A model generated the notes under the pieces. That model was not told the origin of the DNA. It worked only from the letters and a program-made list of their open reading frames with translations, and did no database searches. Shown here in pieces: positions 63,291 through 64,000 of a DNA stretch of 64,000 nucleotides. The stretch is from Brasilonema sennae CENA114. GTDB lineage: Bacteria; Cyanobacteriota; Cyanobacteriia; Cyanobacteriales; Nostocaceae. The DNA lies in the NCBI RefSeq assembly GCF_006968745.1, contig NZ_CP030118.1:2802654-2866653 (forward strand), given 5' to 3'. Each line of letters begins with the position of its first letter. Position 1 is the first letter of the stretch. A program made the position numbers and the translations under genes.

Positions 63291-63543
63291 CTTCGACATA
63301 GGATTTTCGTCTTTCCCACAACGCCAGGTACCTCAAGTGGGGAAACCCGCCTAAAGCACTGGCTCCCCTTACACCCCCACACCGTTCGGCGCTCGCGCTC
63401 TAGGCGTTGCCCTTACACCCCTAGTTTTTGTAAAGATTCTTTACGTATTGTTTGGCAAAGTTGACTGGTTCAGGTACAAAATAAATAATGAGAAAAGTTG
63501 ACAAAACTTTAACATATATATAACAGAACAGAGAGGTGTAGAT
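63291..63543. other. Intergenic region before psbY
   Basis: Short dispersed-repeat pieces (ACGCCAGGTACCTC, GGCGCTCGCGCTCTAGGCG) to about 63425, then the AT-rich psbY upstream region with TTGACAAAACTTTAACATAT, which may contain a TTGACA -35 box. Confidence 0.5.
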
Positions 63544-63675
63544 ATGAGTCTTCCAGATATGCGTTTGATCATTGTTTTAGCACCACTTCTCATTGCTGCT
63601 GGTTGGGCATTCTTTAACATTGGTGCTGCTGCTCTCAATCAATTGCAAAACTTTTTGAATAGAGAAGAAGCTTAA
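63544..63675 (+). CDS. psbY: Photosystem II protein PsbY
   Basis: 43 residues: [20 protein letters not shown] then [21 protein letters not shown] single membrane helix with the RxIxVLxPxLIAAxWAxFNIG pattern characteristic of cyanobacterial PsbY, followed by the short soluble tail. PsbY sits at the edge of photosystem II beside cytochrome b559. GAGGTG lies 8-9 nt upstream of ATG 63544. A terminator hairpin follows, so it is monocistronic. Confidence 0.8.
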   Translation: MSLPDMRLIIVLAPLLIAAGWAFFNIGAAALNQLQNFLNREEA

Positions 63676-63701
63676 AATCAACTGATTACCACAAAATATT
63701 T

Positions 63702-63740
63702 AACCGACTGTTTTGATTCATAAAGCAGTCGGTTTTGTTT
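63702..63740 (+). terminator. Intrinsic terminator of psbY
   Basis: AACCGACTG / CAGTCGGTT stem with a 15-nt loop followed by TTGTTTA, 27 nt after the psbY stop codon. Confidence 0.8.
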
Positions 63741-63756
63741 ATCAGTTGTCAGTTAA

Positions 63757-63905
63757 CAGTTATCAGTGAGCCAGCGCTACAGGAGGGTCTCCCTCCGTAG
63801 GCGACTGGCGTTCGCCGTAAGGCGTGCGCTCTGCGCACACCCGAAGGGTTATCAGGTAGGAAACGGACTCGTCCACCCCTTGTTCACTGCTCACTGTTTA
63901 CTGTT
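63757..63905 (-). repeat. Long dispersed repeat, inverted partner of 18176-18320
   Basis: Reverse complement of the repeat between HlyD and the fused transporter, with about two mismatches in 135 bp. Bordered by AACAGTTATCAGTGAG and CACTGCTCACTGTTTACTGT. No coding content. Confidence 0.85.
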
Positions 63906-63953
63906 TACTGTTCACTGTGTAAAAAATTTAACCTACTCACCTGACTACCTTTT

Positions 63954-64000
63954 GTGGATATCGACTCCCTACTTCAACCCTTCCAACACTTTGGCGTTCA
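63954..64000 (+). CDS. folC: Probable start of folylpolyglutamate synthase (cut by right edge)
   Basis: GTG at 63954 opens a frame reading VDIDSLLQPFQHFGV up to the edge. LLxPFQxFGVxLGLxR is the conserved N-terminus of bacterial FolC, the enzyme that adds glutamates to folate. Only 15 codons are available, so this is a guess from a short match. Confidence 0.45.
   Translation, partial: MDIDSLLQPFQHFGV

Noticed and set aside
63055..63382. Three overlapping minus-strand open frames with Leu-Leu-Pro-rich products
   Set aside because: They are the translation of the GGGAGNA 7-bp array; no start signal, no homology, purely repeat-derived.
1..64000. tRNA and rRNA genes
   Set aside because: I looked for T-loop GGTTCGAATCC-type signatures and rRNA core sequences while reading and found none I could support; a covariance-model search would be needed to exclude them.

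Overview
The window looks like chromosome from a filamentous, probably Nostocales-type cyanobacterium. Evidence: photosystem genes (ycf3, psbY), a cyanophycin operon (cphB-cphA), a cyanobacterial zinc-ribbon/kinase/membrane protein, pentapeptide-repeat exported proteins, HIP1-type GCGATCGC sites, 7-bp tandem repeats (ATGACTA type) and many small dispersed repeats. The genus (Scytonema, Brasilonema or Tolypothrix-like) is my inference only.

Layout. 1-9.3 kb: 5' part of cysS (minus), a CobW-family GTPase with a His-rich loop, an exported N,N-dimethylformamidase-beta-like protein, a small unknown protein, an SDR oxidoreductase, a PGM1-like ATP-grasp ligase and a Ser/Thr kinase. 10.3-23.8 kb: an AraC-type regulator followed by a one-strand peptide export locus with four double-glycine precursor genes (two in tandem, the later unit in a duplicated cassette), an NHLP-type HlyD protein and one 1783-residue protein that joins the two NHLP ABC transporters (C39 peptidase-ABC plus regulatory-domain ABC). 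23.9-27.4 kb: a McrB/McrC (LlaJI-like) restriction pair lying between the transporter 3' end and a diverged, truncated second copy of that 3' end. 27.8-41 kb: pentapeptide proteins, an M20 amidohydrolase, a hemerythrin protein, DUF2993, DUF2231 and DUF167 proteins, two glutathione transferases, an SRAP protein, ycf3, gatC and a CadD-type transporter. 41.4-42.9 kb: a dead IS4-family element. 42.9-49.1 kb: ispF, trmD, cphB, cphA and tatA. 49.8-51.6 kb: an NYN protein followed by gene remnants (LysR, an exported protein, a TPR protein). 51.65-56.2 kb: two consecutive group II introns with RT-HNH proteins, the first broken. 56.3-64 kb: a response-regulator/histidine-kinase protein lacking its phospho-accepting His, an M16 peptidase, a VOC protein, a TIGR02652-type protein, a gamma-carbonic anhydrase-like protein, psbY and probably the start of folC.

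How it works together. The most interesting unit is 10.3-23.8 kb. Small proteins with canonical double-glycine leaders are made beside their own exporter. The C39 domain should cut the leader at GG, and the fused ABC units plus HlyD should move the core out of the cytoplasm. I see no RiPP-modifying enzyme, so the product may be unmodified. The two precursor cassettes share 5' hairpins and a three-tier 3' hairpin, and the transporter linkers are made of translated dispersed repeats. A second theme is repeat invasion: closely related small repeats interrupt an IS4 transposase and a group II intron RT (each net +26 bp) and sit in frame inside the transporter and the M16 peptidase.
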